Assembly (NCBI RefSeq): GCF_900172315.1
Contig: NZ_FWFV01000001.1
Coordinates: 558,001-622,000 of the forward strand
Length of the DNA: 64,000 nucleotides
Direction: 5' to 3'
DNA from: Palleronia marisminoris
GTDB taxonomy: Bacteria > Pseudomonadota > Alphaproteobacteria > Rhodobacterales > Rhodobacteraceae
The notes under the pieces are model-generated. The model did not search any database, was not told where the DNA came from, and saw nothing but the letters and a program-made list of their open reading frames with translations. Position numbers and translations under genes: made by a program. Below are positions 1 through 7,646 of this stretch, in pieces (position 1 is the stretch's first letter; each line of letters begins with the position of its first letter).

Positions 1-774
1 GGGCTTGCGCGGACGACCGGATGGGCCGGCCTTGCCGAGGCCGCGCTCGCATTTGCCCTCGCCATCGCCGGCCTCGCGGCCTCGACCTTCCACCTCGGCC
101 GGCCCGAGCGCGCGCTGAAGGCGTTCCGCGAGTGGCGCAGCTCGTGGCTCAGCCGCGAAGCGTGGCTGGCGGCTGCGACGCTGTCGATCATGGCGATCAC
201 CACCCTGATCCGCCTCGCCGGGTTGCCGGCCCTGCCACTGGGGCTGGTGGGATCGGCGCTGGCCCTCGCGACCGTCGCGGCGACCGCCATGATCTATGCC
301 CAGCTGCGCACTGTGCCGCGCTGGAACCACTGGACGACGCCCGCGATCTTCCTTGGCCACGCACTGACCGCTGGCACGCTTCTGGCCGGGCACCGCCTTC
401 CCGCCGCGATCCTGCTGGCCGCCCTTGCCGTTGCGCAGTTCGCCGCGTGGCACGCCGGCGACCGCCGTACCGGGGCCACCACCCGCGAAAGTGCCACCGG
501 CCTCGGCCCCCGCGTCCGCCCGTTCGAGGCGCCGCACACCTCGGACAACTACCTGACGCGCGAGATGGTCTTCGTCGTCGCCCGCAAGCACCGGGTGCGT
601 CTGCGCTCGATCGGGCTGGTGCTCGCCTATCTCGCCCCGCTCGCCTGCCTTGCCATCCCGCCCGCGCCGCTGGCCCTGCCGCTGGCCGCGCTGCTCCATA
701 TCGGCGGGACGCTGATCGTGCGCTGGCTCTTTTTCGCGGATGCCGAGCACACGGTGGCGCTCTATTATCGCTGA
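1..774 (+). CDS. DMSO reductase family membrane anchor subunit (DmsC-like), 5' partial
   Basis: The frame is open from the first base, so the start lies upstream; 257 residues are visible. The N-terminal part carries the DmsC signature FHLGRPERALKAFREW at about residues 34-49, and the rest alternates hydrophobic helices (for example around residues 64-90, 115-150 and 200-235) with short charged loops, as expected for an inner-membrane quinol-oxidising anchor. DmsC anchors a molybdopterin oxidoreductase (DmsA) and an iron-sulfur subunit (DmsB), passing electrons from menaquinol or ubiquinol to them. Those partners, if present, would be upstream outside the window. The substrate cannot be told from the anchor alone, since the same family serves DMSO, TMAO and other reductases. 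No terminator is visible in the 69 bases before the next gene. Confidence 0.85.
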   Translation, partial: GLARTTGWAGLAEAALAFALAIAGLAASTFHLGRPERALKAFREWRSSWLSREAWLAAATLSIMAITTLIRLAGLPALPLGLVGSALALATVAATAMIYAQLRTVPRWNHWTTPAIFLGHALTAGTLLAGHRLPAAILLAALAVAQFAAWHAGDRRTGATTRESATGLGPRVRPFEAPHTSDNYLTREMVFVVARKHRVRLRSIGLVLAYLAPLACLAIPPAPLALPLAALLHIGGTLIVRWLFFADAEHTVALYYR

Positions 775-843
775 CCGCAGTCGCTTGACAGGACCCCGCG
801 TCTGGCCGACGCAGGCGGAGCCACGTTGATGGGGAGGACGCCT

Positions 844-1734
844 TTGAGACCCGATTGGATCGCCCTCGACTGGGGCACCACCCATGTCCGCGCCTGGGCC
901 ATGACGGCCGGCGGAGATGTCCTTGCCAACACCCATTCGGCCAGCGGGATGGGGACGCTCGGCGCAGACGGATACGCCCCCGCCCTGGCCGCCCTGACCG
1001 AGGAATGGGAGCTGCCACAACCCTGCCCGGTGCTGGCCTGCGGCATGGTCGGCGCGCGGCAGGGCTGGGTCGATGCGGGCTATGCCGCCGTGCCCACGGC
1101 GCCCCTGTCGGTCCCGCCCGTGCGGGTGCCGGACGCGCCCGAGCAATGGAACGTGCGCATCGTGCCGGGCCTGTCGCAGACCCGCCCGCCCGACGTCATG
1201 CGGGGGGAAGAGACGCAGATCGCCGGGTTCCTGTCGCTCAACCCCAAGTTCGACGGCACGCTCTGCCTGCCCGGCAGCCATACGAAGTGGGTGCAGATCT
1301 CGGCCGGCGAGGTCGTCTCGTTCCAGACCTCGATGACGGGTGAATTCTACGCGGCCCTCAGCAAGCACACCGTCCTGCGCCATTCCATCGGCACCGGCTG
1401 GGATGACACCGCGTTCACCGAAGCCGTGTCCGACGGCCTGTCCCGCCCCGAGGCCCTAGCCGCCCGCGCCTTCCAGATCCGCGCCGACGCGCTGCTGAAC
1501 GGAATGGACGAGGCCACCGCCGCCGCGCGCCTGTCGGGACTGCTGATCGGGTCCGAGCTTGCCCACGCCCGGCCCTACTGGCTGGGGATGCCTGTCGCGA
1601 TAATCGGCGCGCCGCAGCTTGCGGCCCGCTATGCCGCGGCGCTGGAAGCGCAGGGCGTGAGCCCCATCATCGCGCGCGCCGACGCCTGCACACTGGCCGG
1701 CCTCAAGGCCGCCTACGCCGCCTGGAAGGAGTGA
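844..1734 (+). CDS. dgoK: 2-dehydro-3-deoxygalactonokinase
   Basis: Phosphorylates 2-keto-3-deoxygalactonate at the 6-position with ATP, in the cytoplasm, in the De Ley-Doudoroff galactose route. The protein opens with the DgoK hallmark [15 protein letters not shown], has a glycine/serine-rich segment (PGSHTKW near residue 140) and an ATP-side region GLLIGSEL near residue 235. The start chosen is TTG at 844 because GGGGAGG lies six bases upstream and the protein then begins [11 protein letters not shown], as in relatives. ATG at 829 is possible but would place that ribosome-binding site inside the gene. About 296 residues, normal for the family. It is followed after 5 bases by the aldolase that uses its product. 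Function is strong by family and context; exact sugar preference is inferred. Confidence 0.9.
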   Translation: MRPDWIALDWGTTHVRAWAMTAGGDVLANTHSASGMGTLGADGYAPALAALTEEWELPQPCPVLACGMVGARQGWVDAGYAAVPTAPLSVPPVRVPDAPEQWNVRIVPGLSQTRPPDVMRGEETQIAGFLSLNPKFDGTLCLPGSHTKWVQISAGEVVSFQTSMTGEFYAALSKHTVLRHSIGTGWDDTAFTEAVSDGLSRPEALAARAFQIRADALLNGMDEATAAARLSGLLIGSELAHARPYWLGMPVAIIGAPQLAARYAAALEAQGVSPIIARADACTLAGLKAAYAAWKE

Positions 1735-1739
1735 CCCTC

Positions 1740-2345
1740 ATGCACCGCGAAATCATCGCCATCCTGCGCGGGATCGACCCGGACGAGGCCGTCCCCGTCG
1801 CCGAGACCCTGATCGAGGCAGGCATCACCCGGATCGAGGTGCCGCTGAACTCGCCCTCGCCCTTCGCCTCGGTCGAGGCCATGGCCAAAGCCTGCGGCGA
1901 CACGGCCCAGATCGGCGCGGGGACGGTGCTGACGCCCGAGGACGTGACGCGGGTGAAGGATGCCGGCGGGCAGATGATCGTCTCGCCCAATTTCGATGCC
2001 GAGGTCGTGGCCGCCACGGTCGCTGCCGGTCTCGACAGCTATCCGGGCGTGCTGACCCCGACCGAATGCTTCGCTGCCATCAAGGCCGGCGCGACCGGTC
2101 TCAAGGTGTTTCCTGCCTTCCAGATGGGGATCGACGGGGTGACGGCGATCCGCGCGGTCCTGCCGGTCGAGGCGCGGCTCTACATGGTCGGAGGGGTGAA
2201 GCCGGGGGCGTTCCGCGACTGGATCGCGGCGGGTGCCACCGGGTTCGGGATCGGCACGTCGCTCTACCGTCCCGGCGACGCGCCGGCCGAGATCGGGGCC
2301 CGCGCGGCCGAGCTTGTGGACGCCTATGACGGAGCTGTCTCATGA
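1740..2345 (+). CDS. dgoA: 2-dehydro-3-deoxy-6-phosphogalactonate aldolase
   Basis: Class I aldolase that splits KDPGal into pyruvate and glyceraldehyde 3-phosphate. The roughly 200-residue protein is a single KDPG/KDPGal-type TIM barrel. It shows the early ILRGI segment (residues 7-11), the IEVPLNSP strand near residue 35 and the Schiff-base lysine in the GLKVFPA motif near residue 125. The VPLNSP version, rather than the KDPG aldolase form, and the neighbouring kinase favour the galactonate enzyme (DgoA) over Eda. ATG at 1740 is chosen because GGAAGGAG sits eight bases upstream; an in-frame GTG at 1731 overlaps that site. The stop overlaps the next start as ATGA, so the lactonase gene is translationally coupled. 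Confidence 0.9.
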   Translation: MHREIIAILRGIDPDEAVPVAETLIEAGITRIEVPLNSPSPFASVEAMAKACGDTAQIGAGTVLTPEDVTRVKDAGGQMIVSPNFDAEVVAATVAAGLDSYPGVLTPTECFAAIKAGATGLKVFPAFQMGIDGVTAIRAVLPVEARLYMVGGVKPGAFRDWIAAGATGFGIGTSLYRPGDAPAEIGARAAELVDAYDGAVS

Positions 2346-3199
2346 CCGAGGTTCACGACCACACGCGCTGCCTGCTGGGCGAAGGCCCCCTGTGGCACCC
2401 CGAGCGCCAGCAGTTCTACTGGTGCGACATCCTCTCGCGCCGGGTCCTGACCGTGCAGGACGGGTGCACCCGCGGCTACGAGTTCGACCGCTTCGTGTCC
2501 TGCCTCGCCTGGGTGGACGAGCGTCGCCTGCTGGTGGGCACCCGGACGGACCTGACGCTGCTGGACCTCGACACCGGCGCGCAGGAGCATGTCGTCCCGC
2601 TCGAGGCCGAGAATGCCGCGACACGCTCGAATGACGGGCGGGTGGATCCGTGGGGCGGGTTCTGGGTCTCGACCATGGCGACCGGGAAGGGCGAGGGCGC
2701 GGGCTCGATCTACCGCTACCGCGAGGGGCAGCTGACCAAGCTGATCGGCGGGCTGACGATCCCGAACGCGATCTGCTTCAGCCCTGATCGCCAATGGGCC
2801 TATTTCGCGGACACGCCCACCGGGATCATCAACCGCTGGCGCCTGGGCGAGGACGGCACGCCTCAGGGCGACCCGGAGCCCTTCATCGACGAAAGCGACA
2901 ACGGCCATTCCCCGGACGGCGCGGTGACGGATGCCGACGGGCGCCTCTGTGTGGCGCATTGGGGGTCGAGCCGGGTCGCGATCTACGACGCAGACGGCGC
3001 ATACGAATCCGAGGTCCGGCTGCCGGCCAGGCAAATCACCTGCCCATCGTTCGGAGGGCCGGATCTGACGTCGCTCTACGTGACCTCGGCCATGGTCGGA
3101 TTGCCCGAAGAGGCCGTGTCGGCCGAACCGGGCCATGGCAAGACCTTCCGCAGCCCCGACGCCGGACGCGGCCGGCCCGAGCCGCGGGTGATCCTGTAG
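2342..3199 (+). CDS. SMP-30/gluconolactonase family sugar lactonase
   Basis: Predicted metal-dependent lactonase that opens an aldonolactone, most likely galactonolactone given the two upstream genes. The 285-residue sequence reads as a six-bladed propeller of the SMP-30/Gnl/LRE family: the metal-ligand glutamate in LLGEGPLW (near residue 14), an Asn-Asp pair in NDGRVDPWG (near residue 98), and the later [17 protein letters not shown] and [11 protein letters not shown] segments that usually supply Asn and Asp ligands. It starts inside the aldolase stop (ATGA) and is the last gene of the operon. It faces the SH3-domain gene, with a terminator hairpin between them. The substrate could also be arabinonolactone or another sugar lactone. 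Confidence 0.85.
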   Translation: MTEVHDHTRCLLGEGPLWHPERQQFYWCDILSRRVLTVQDGCTRGYEFDRFVSCLAWVDERRLLVGTRTDLTLLDLDTGAQEHVVPLEAENAATRSNDGRVDPWGGFWVSTMATGKGEGAGSIYRYREGQLTKLIGGLTIPNAICFSPDRQWAYFADTPTGIINRWRLGEDGTPQGDPEPFIDESDNGHSPDGAVTDADGRLCVAHWGSSRVAIYDADGAYESEVRLPARQITCPSFGGPDLTSLYVTSAMVGLPEEAVSAEPGHGKTFRSPDAGRGRPEPRVIL

Positions 3200-3206
3200 C
3201 GCCACG

Positions 3207-3236
3207 AAAAAGGGCGGCCCCCGAAGGAGCCGCCCC
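3207..3236 (-). terminator. Rho-independent terminator of the SH3/DUF1236 gene
   Basis: On the minus strand a 7-bp GC stem (GGGCGGC / GCCGCCC) with a short loop is followed directly by TTTTT. It lies 22 bases beyond the stop of the gene at 3258-3896, and the stem could also help end plus-strand transcription from the lactonase operon. Confidence 0.85.
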
Positions 3237-3257
3237 GCATTCTCATCTGATCTTGGT

Positions 3258-3896
3258 TCAGCGCACGACGTGGACGATGCGGCGCTCGTTGTCGATGATG
3301 ACCGGCGAGCCGTTTACGTAGGCGTACTGGTATTCAGCCTCGGGCACGGTGTAGACCTCGACACCCTCGGGGATGCCGGCGCCGACCACGACCTCACCTT
3401 CGAGGTAGACCGGATCGACCGGATTCTCGCGAACATAGGTTGTCACGGTCTCGGTCGGCGTGGCGCCACCGATCGCGCTGCCGGCGGCTGCACCGGCCGC
3501 GGCACCGATCGGACCGCCCAGAAGCGCACCGGCGATCGCGCCGGTGGCGGTGCCCACACCGATATTGCCGAGGCCGCCACGTTCGACACGCTCGATCTGG
3601 AGCGTATCATAGCTCTCGGCGACGACGGTGGGCTCTTCCTCGACCGTCGCGGTGAGGTAGTTGCTGTAGGCCCAGCCGGTGGTGCCGTCATAGGTGACCT
3701 CGCACCACGCTTCGCTTGCGACGCAGCGCTGGATGTCGACGGCGCCTTCGGCGTCGATCAGGCCGACGATCTCATAGTTCGGACCGGGACCCGCGCGCAG
3801 GTTCAGGTCGGTGGTCGCGGTGGCCGCGGTCTGTGCGTAGGCCGCACCGGAAAAAGCGAGTGCGGAGACGCCAGCGATCAGAAAACCCTTGGACAT
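3258..3896 (-). CDS. Periplasmic SH3-like / glycine-zipper / DUF1236 protein
   Basis: An exported protein of about 212 residues. The first 21 residues (MSKGFLIAGVSALAFSGAAYA) minus the last few form a typical signal peptide ending AYA-Q. Residues about 25-85 look like a bacterial SH3 domain (LNLRAGPGPNYE, then WCEVTYDG and GWAYSNY), usually a peptidoglycan- or peptide-binding fold. Residues about 110-145 are a glycine-zipper with repeated GA(I/A)AG and GGPIGAAAG. The last 50 residues resemble DUF1236 (VYTVPEAEYQYAYVNG). The ATG at 3896 is preceded by GGAG at seven bases; an upstream in-frame ATG at 3908 contains that site. Probably a cell-envelope protein; its exact role is unknown. It interrupts the otherwise galactose-related run and has its own terminator. 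Confidence 0.8.
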   Translation of the reverse strand: MSKGFLIAGVSALAFSGAAYAQTAATATTDLNLRAGPGPNYEIVGLIDAEGAVDIQRCVASEAWCEVTYDGTTGWAYSNYLTATVEEEPTVVAESYDTLQIERVERGGLGNIGVGTATGAIAGALLGGPIGAAAGAAAGSAIGGATPTETVTTYVRENPVDPVYLEGEVVVGAGIPEGVEVYTVPEAEYQYAYVNGSPVIIDNERRIVHVVR

Positions 3897-3950
3897 TTTG
3901 TACTCCATTTCTCATTGGGACCGGGACGAGCCCGATCTTACGGGACACTA

Positions 3951-3975
3951 ACGGACGGTCGGTCGGACCGTTCCG
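3951..3975. promoter_or_regulatory. Inverted repeat between divergent SH3 gene and galM
   Basis: ACGGTC (3955-3960) and GACCGT (3966-3971) form a perfect 6-bp dyad with a 5-base centre, extendable with one bulged base. It sits in the 102-base divergent region, 28 bases before the galM start, and could be an operator or a leader hairpin. No regulator is assigned. Confidence 0.35.
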
Positions 3976-3998
3976 ATCACCCCGGCGAGGAGACACCC

Positions 3999-5012
3999 AT
4001 GAGCGACAATCCGCAGGACTTTTTGAGCGGCACATTGCCGGACGGGCGGACAATCCGGCGCGTGACACTGGACAACGGCACCCTGACGGCGGTGATCCTC
4101 GATTTCGGCGCCGCGCTGCAGGATTTGCGCCTGTCCGGCGTGGATTTCCCGCTGGTCCTGGGGTCGCCCGACGCGGCCGCCTACGGGCGCATCATGTCGA
4201 TCTTCGGCACGGTCATCGGCCCCCTCGCGAACCGTGTCGGCGGTGCCGAGGCCGAAATCGCGGGAGAACCGCACCGGTTCGAGGTCAACGAGAACGGGCG
4301 GAACACGCTGCATTCCGGCGCCGCCAGCACTCACCGCAAGACGTGGGAGATCGAGTCGCAGACAAATACCGAGGTCACCCTGCGCATCGACCTGCAGGGC
4401 GGCGAAGGCGGTTTCCCCGGCAACAAGGTGATCCGGTCGCGCTATGCGCTGGAGGGCGACACGCTGGTGCACGAGCTGACGGGCACGACGGATGCCGTGA
4501 CCCTGATGAACCTGGCGCATCACGGGTTCTGGACGGCGCAGCCCCCGCATGGCTGGGGCGGACAGCGGCTGACGATCCATGCCGACGCCTACCTGCCGAC
4601 CGATGACGATACGCTCCCGACGGGCGAGATCCGCCCCGTCGAAGGGACGGAGTTCGACTTCCGGTCGCCCCGCACGCTCGACCCGGCGACGGACCCCGAT
4701 TTCGACCACAACTTCTGCCTGGCGCGCGCGGCCGGTCCCATGCGGCCAGCGCTGCGGCTGGAAAGCCCTGAAGCCGGCGTCGCGCTGGACATGGCCACGA
4801 CAGCGCCGGGGCTGCAGGTCTTCGGAATGCACAAGTTCGCGGTCGAGGGCGAAGAGACGATCCACGGGCACGACTACCCGCTCCACGCCGCCTTCGCGTT
4901 CGAGCCCCAGTTCTGGCCCGATGCGCCGGGCCGCGCTGAGTGGCCGAGCATCGACCTGAAGCCGGGCGAGACCTACAGCCAGGTCGCGACGTGGCGGGTG
5001 ACGCGCCTCTAG
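3999..5012 (+). CDS. galM: Aldose 1-epimerase (galactose mutarotase)
   Basis: Interconverts alpha and beta anomers of galactose/glucose so that beta-specific dehydrogenases or kinases can act. The 337-residue protein is one GalM-type beta-sandwich: the early FGAALQDLRL strand, NRVGGAEAEI and NTLHSG (near residue 105, the substrate-binding Asn/His region), MNLAHHGFW (near residue 172, with the catalytic His area), DFDHNFCL (near 233) and the C-terminal GLQVFGMHKF. The catalytic glutamate is expected in the last 40 residues. ATG at 3999 follows GGCGAGGAG at a good distance. An open frame continues upstream to 3270 but that part is antisense to the SH3 gene and is not coding. Fits the KDPGal operon nearby functionally but is transcribed separately. 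Confidence 0.9.
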   Translation: MSDNPQDFLSGTLPDGRTIRRVTLDNGTLTAVILDFGAALQDLRLSGVDFPLVLGSPDAAAYGRIMSIFGTVIGPLANRVGGAEAEIAGEPHRFEVNENGRNTLHSGAASTHRKTWEIESQTNTEVTLRIDLQGGEGGFPGNKVIRSRYALEGDTLVHELTGTTDAVTLMNLAHHGFWTAQPPHGWGGQRLTIHADAYLPTDDDTLPTGEIRPVEGTEFDFRSPRTLDPATDPDFDHNFCLARAAGPMRPALRLESPEAGVALDMATTAPGLQVFGMHKFAVEGEETIHGHDYPLHAAFAFEPQFWPDAPGRAEWPSIDLKPGETYSQVATWRVTRL

Positions 5013-5015
5013 GCG

Positions 5016-5474
5016 CTAGCCAAGGTCCTTGCGCATCGTGGCCATGCCGCCCGACTGCCCAAGCTCTTCGAACCCGGCGCCGCGATAGAGCGCGAGCGCC
5101 GGGGCGTTGTCGAGCTCGACCTTCAGCGTGATCGTCAGCGCGTCGAGCTCATGCGCGGCGCCCTCGATCAGGGCGATCAGGTCGCGCCCGGACCCTCCGC
5201 GCACCTCGGGGGCCAGGAAGACGAAGACCAGGTGGCGCTGCTCGGGGCCGATGCCTTCGCGCAGGCCGAAGAAGCCCACGTCGCGGCCGGTTTCGTCCTG
5301 CACGTAGTAGGCGGCGTCGCCGGCCTCGTTCAGCCAGGTTTCCAGCCATTCCATCGGGTCGAAGGGCTGCTTGGCGCTCGGGTTGACGAGGGCGAGGTCC
5401 GCGGGATCCGTCAGCAGCCGGCCCAGCGGGTCGGGATCGAAGGGGCGGCTGCGGCGCAGGCTGAGCTCTGGCAC
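5016..5474 (-). CDS. GNAT family N-acetyltransferase
   Basis: About 152 residues with the GNAT core: VGFFGLREG strand near residue 70, the LVFVFLAPEVRGGSGRDLI motif A (acetyl-CoA pyrophosphate loop) near residue 85-103, and the VELDNAPALALYRGAGFEELG segment typical of motif B near residue 125-145. The start chosen is GTG at 5474, six bases after a GGAG; a longer in-frame ORF would run into the tRNA-Val gene and is rejected. The stop lies three bases from the convergent galM stop. The acceptor is unknown; the family modifies amines, small molecules or protein termini. It directly follows tRNA-Val on the same strand and may be cotranscribed with it. Confidence 0.8.
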   Translation of the reverse strand: MPELSLRRSRPFDPDPLGRLLTDPADLALVNPSAKQPFDPMEWLETWLNEAGDAAYYVQDETGRDVGFFGLREGIGPEQRHLVFVFLAPEVRGGSGRDLIALIEGAAHELDALTITLKVELDNAPALALYRGAGFEELGQSGGMATMRKDLG

Positions 5475-5498
5475 GGGGCTCTCCGTCTGGTGTCGGGA

Positions 5499-5574
<76 letters not shown>

Positions 5575-5616
5575 GGACGCGGCCTTCTAGCGTCGGGGAT
5601 GCAGGTCGTGCAAGGG

Positions 5617-6114
5617 CTACCTCGCGCGGTACTTCTCGATCAGCGCGGTGCGGACACGGGGCGAGACGAACGGACTGATGTCGCCGCCGAGGCGGGCGAT
5701 CTCCTTGACCAGTTTCGAGGCCACCGCCTGATGCTCGGCATCGGCCATGAGGAAGACCGTCTCGATCGTGTCGTCGAGCTGACGGTTCATCCCGACCATC
5801 TGGTACTCGTATTCGAAATCCGCGATCGCCCGCAGGCCACGGACGATGATCCGCGCGCCGACGTCTCGGGCACAGTCGATCAGCAGGTTCTCGAACGGGT
5901 GGACTTCGATCTCGCAGCCGGTTTCGCGCGCGATGTCGCCGCACTCGGCCTCGATCAGGGCGACGCGCTCTTCCAGGGAGAACAAGGGGGCCTTGTCGCG
6001 GTTGATCGCGACGCCGATCACCAGGCGGTCGACCAGCGCCGTCGCCCGCCTGATGATGTCGATATGGCCCTCGGTGACCGGATCGAAGGTCCCCGGATAC
6101 AATGCGGTGCGCAT
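5617..6114 (-). CDS. coaD: Phosphopantetheine adenylyltransferase
   Basis: Transfers AMP from ATP to 4'-phosphopantetheine to make dephospho-CoA, the fourth step of CoA synthesis. The 165-residue protein begins MRTALYPGTFDPVTEGH with the nucleotidyltransferase T-x-G-H motif at residues 14-17, then INRDKAPLFSLEERV, RGLRAIADFEYEYQM (substrate-binding arginine) near residue 90, and the C-terminal SKLVKEIARLGGD ending in the ISS-like adenine-binding part. Length is normal. ATG at 6114 is chosen because GGGAGGG precedes it; upstream codons are not conserved-looking. It sits between tRNA-Val and the CBS protein on the same strand. Confidence 0.96.
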   Translation of the reverse strand: MRTALYPGTFDPVTEGHIDIIRRATALVDRLVIGVAINRDKAPLFSLEERVALIEAECGDIARETGCEIEVHPFENLLIDCARDVGARIIVRGLRAIADFEYEYQMVGMNRQLDDTIETVFLMADAEHQAVASKLVKEIARLGGDISPFVSPRVRTALIEKYRAR

Positions 6115-6177
6115 CGCGCCCTCCCTGACGTTTCGCGCGCTACGCAACATTACTGCGCCAGAGAGCGCAAGGGCGGA

Positions 6178-6609
6178 TCAGTGCCCCATCACCATGCCTT
6201 CCAGCGCGTCACGCTCCATCGACAGCTCGTTGAGGCGCGATTTGACGATGTCGCCGATCGAGACGATGCCCACCATCTGGCCGTCCGCGATCACCGGCAT
6301 GTGGCGGAAGCGCCCTTCGGTCATGATCGACAGCACGTCGTCCAAAGCGTCGGACAAGCCGCAGGTCCTGATGTCGCGCGTCATCAGGTCGGCCACGGTC
6401 TGCTGCAGGCACCCTGCGCCCGAACGGCCCAGCTCGCGCACGATGTCACGCTCGGACAGGATGCCCTCGGGCGCTTCGCCCGGCACGCAGACGACGACGG
6501 CGCCGATCCGCTTTTCCGACAGCAGGATGGCGGCGTCGCCGACGCTGGCGTTCGGCGCGATGGTCAGCACCTCGGCGCCCTTGTTCGAGATCACTCGCTC
6601 GATCCGCAT
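6178..6609 (-). CDS. CBS-domain protein
   Basis: A 143-residue protein made of two CBS motifs and little else. The first covers about residues 10-65 (SVGDAAILLSEKRIGAVVV, then GILSERDIVREL) and the second about 75-130 (DVLSIMTEGRFRHMPVI, then GIVSIGDIVKSRL). Tandem CBS pairs bind adenosyl nucleotides and act as energy sensors. This stand-alone form resembles the small proteins often called inosine-5'-monophosphate dehydrogenase-related, but it has no catalytic domain. A partner protein is not identifiable from context. TGATC separates it from coaD by 63 bases, so the two could share a transcript. Confidence 0.88.
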   Translation of the reverse strand: MRIERVISNKGAEVLTIAPNASVGDAAILLSEKRIGAVVVCVPGEAPEGILSERDIVRELGRSGAGCLQQTVADLMTRDIRTCGLSDALDDVLSIMTEGRFRHMPVIADGQMVGIVSIGDIVKSRLNELSMERDALEGMVMGH

Positions 6610-6663
6610 GTTGTCCTCCTTTGCAACCCAGAATCCCAGCGTGGGCGCGGCGCATGTGACCTG

Positions 6664-7542
6664 TCAACTACGAGTGTCGGCGCCCCTGATTTCGGTGCGG
6701 AGGCCCGCCACCAAATCCTCGGCGAAGGCATCCAGCCGGGCGGCGCGAACGTCACCTGCCGGGCGCAGCAGCCAGAACGCGCGGGTCAGCGCGATGCGGT
6801 GGGGCAGGACGCGCTCCACCCCCGGCAGGTGGCCCAACATGAAGTCGTGGATCACGCCGATGCCCCTGCCCCGCGCAATCCACTGGGCCTGCACGACCAC
6901 CGAGGACGAGGCGAGGTCCACCCGATCCACCCCGATCTCGCCCAGGTAGTCGAGTTCGCGGTCGAAGATCATGTCCGGCACGTAGCCGACGACGCGGTGC
7001 CCCGGCAGGCCTTCGGCATCCGCCACCGGATGCGCGGCGAGGTACTCGCGATGCGCGGCAAGGCTCAGCCCGTAATCGGCGATCTTCTGCACCGTGATCC
7101 GCCCCGTCGTGGGGCGCGAGACCGAAACGGCCATATCCACCTCGCGCCGGTTCAGATCGAAGACGCGCGGCAGGGCCACGATCTCGATCTCGAGGCCTGG
7201 ATGCGCCTCGGCCATGCGGGCGGTGACGGCCGGCAGCAGGTAGGTGGCGCAACCCTCGGGCGCGCCAATGCGAACGGCGCCGGAGAGGGCGCCCTGAAGC
7301 TCGGACTCGGCGGCGGCCAAGGCGCTTTCGGCACGTTCGGCGTGATCGAACAGGCGCACCCCCTCTTGCGTCAGGCGGTATCCCTGCGGTCCCTTCACGA
7401 ATAGCGCCGCACCAAGGTCCGCCTCGAGCCGAACCACCCGCCGCCCCAGCGTCGCGGGATCGAGCCTTAGCTGCCGGCTCGCCACGGTCAGCCCACCGGC
7501 CCGCGCGACCCCGAGGAATATGCGGGCATCGTCCCAATTCAC
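6664..7542 (-). CDS. LysR family transcriptional regulator, probable regulator of mmsA
   Basis: A 292-residue LysR-type protein. Residues about 1-60 hold the winged helix-turn-helix (DARIFLGVARAGGLTVAS, then RLDPATLGRRVVRLE), followed by the periplasmic-binding-like effector domain from about residue 85 (GAVRIGAPEGCATYLLP). GTG at 7542 is chosen because AAGGA lies seven bases upstream and the protein then starts MNWDDARIFL as in relatives; a longer ORF reaching 7635 would swallow the intergenic operators. Divergent orientation and the shared control region point to mmsA as a target and suggest autoregulation. The inducer is not predictable, though an aldehyde or CoA intermediate of valine degradation is an obvious candidate. 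Confidence 0.88.
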   Translation of the reverse strand: MNWDDARIFLGVARAGGLTVASRQLRLDPATLGRRVVRLEADLGAALFVKGPQGYRLTQEGVRLFDHAERAESALAAAESELQGALSGAVRIGAPEGCATYLLPAVTARMAEAHPGLEIEIVALPRVFDLNRREVDMAVSVSRPTTGRITVQKIADYGLSLAAHREYLAAHPVADAEGLPGHRVVGYVPDMIFDRELDYLGEIGVDRVDLASSSVVVQAQWIARGRGIGVIHDFMLGHLPGVERVLPHRIALTRAFWLLRPAGDVRAARLDAFAEDLVAGLRTEIRGADTRS

Positions 7543-7550
7543 ACGCGCAT

Positions 7551-7610
7551 CCTTGCAAATATGCAAAACGACTTCGCCATTCTTTGGCTTGAGCCGCGCA
7601 ATTTGCAAGG
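7551..7610. promoter_or_regulatory. Paired inverted 10-mers, likely LysR operators
   Basis: CCTTGCAAAT at 7551-7560 and ATTTGCAAGG at 7601-7610 are exact reverse complements, 50 bp start-to-start. The first also forms its own dyad TTGCA-AATA-TGCAA (7553-7566). They fill the 104-base gap between the LysR start and mmsA, and the right copy contains a -35-like TTGCAA 39 bases before the mmsA start. Spacing close to five helical turns would let a LysR tetramer bind both on one face. Confidence 0.6.
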
Positions 7611-7646
7611 CCATGCTCTGGGCAACGTATTTCACCGGAGGACCAC

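Noticed and set aside
3270-3998. Upstream extension of the galM frame by about 240 codons
   Set aside because: It is antisense to the SH3/DUF1236 gene, and the galM start at 3999 has a good ribosome-binding site and family-like N terminus.
6664-7635. Longer LysR protein starting at 7635
   Set aside because: The extra 31 residues would overlap the operator region and are not typical; GTG 7542 has a proper ribosome-binding site.
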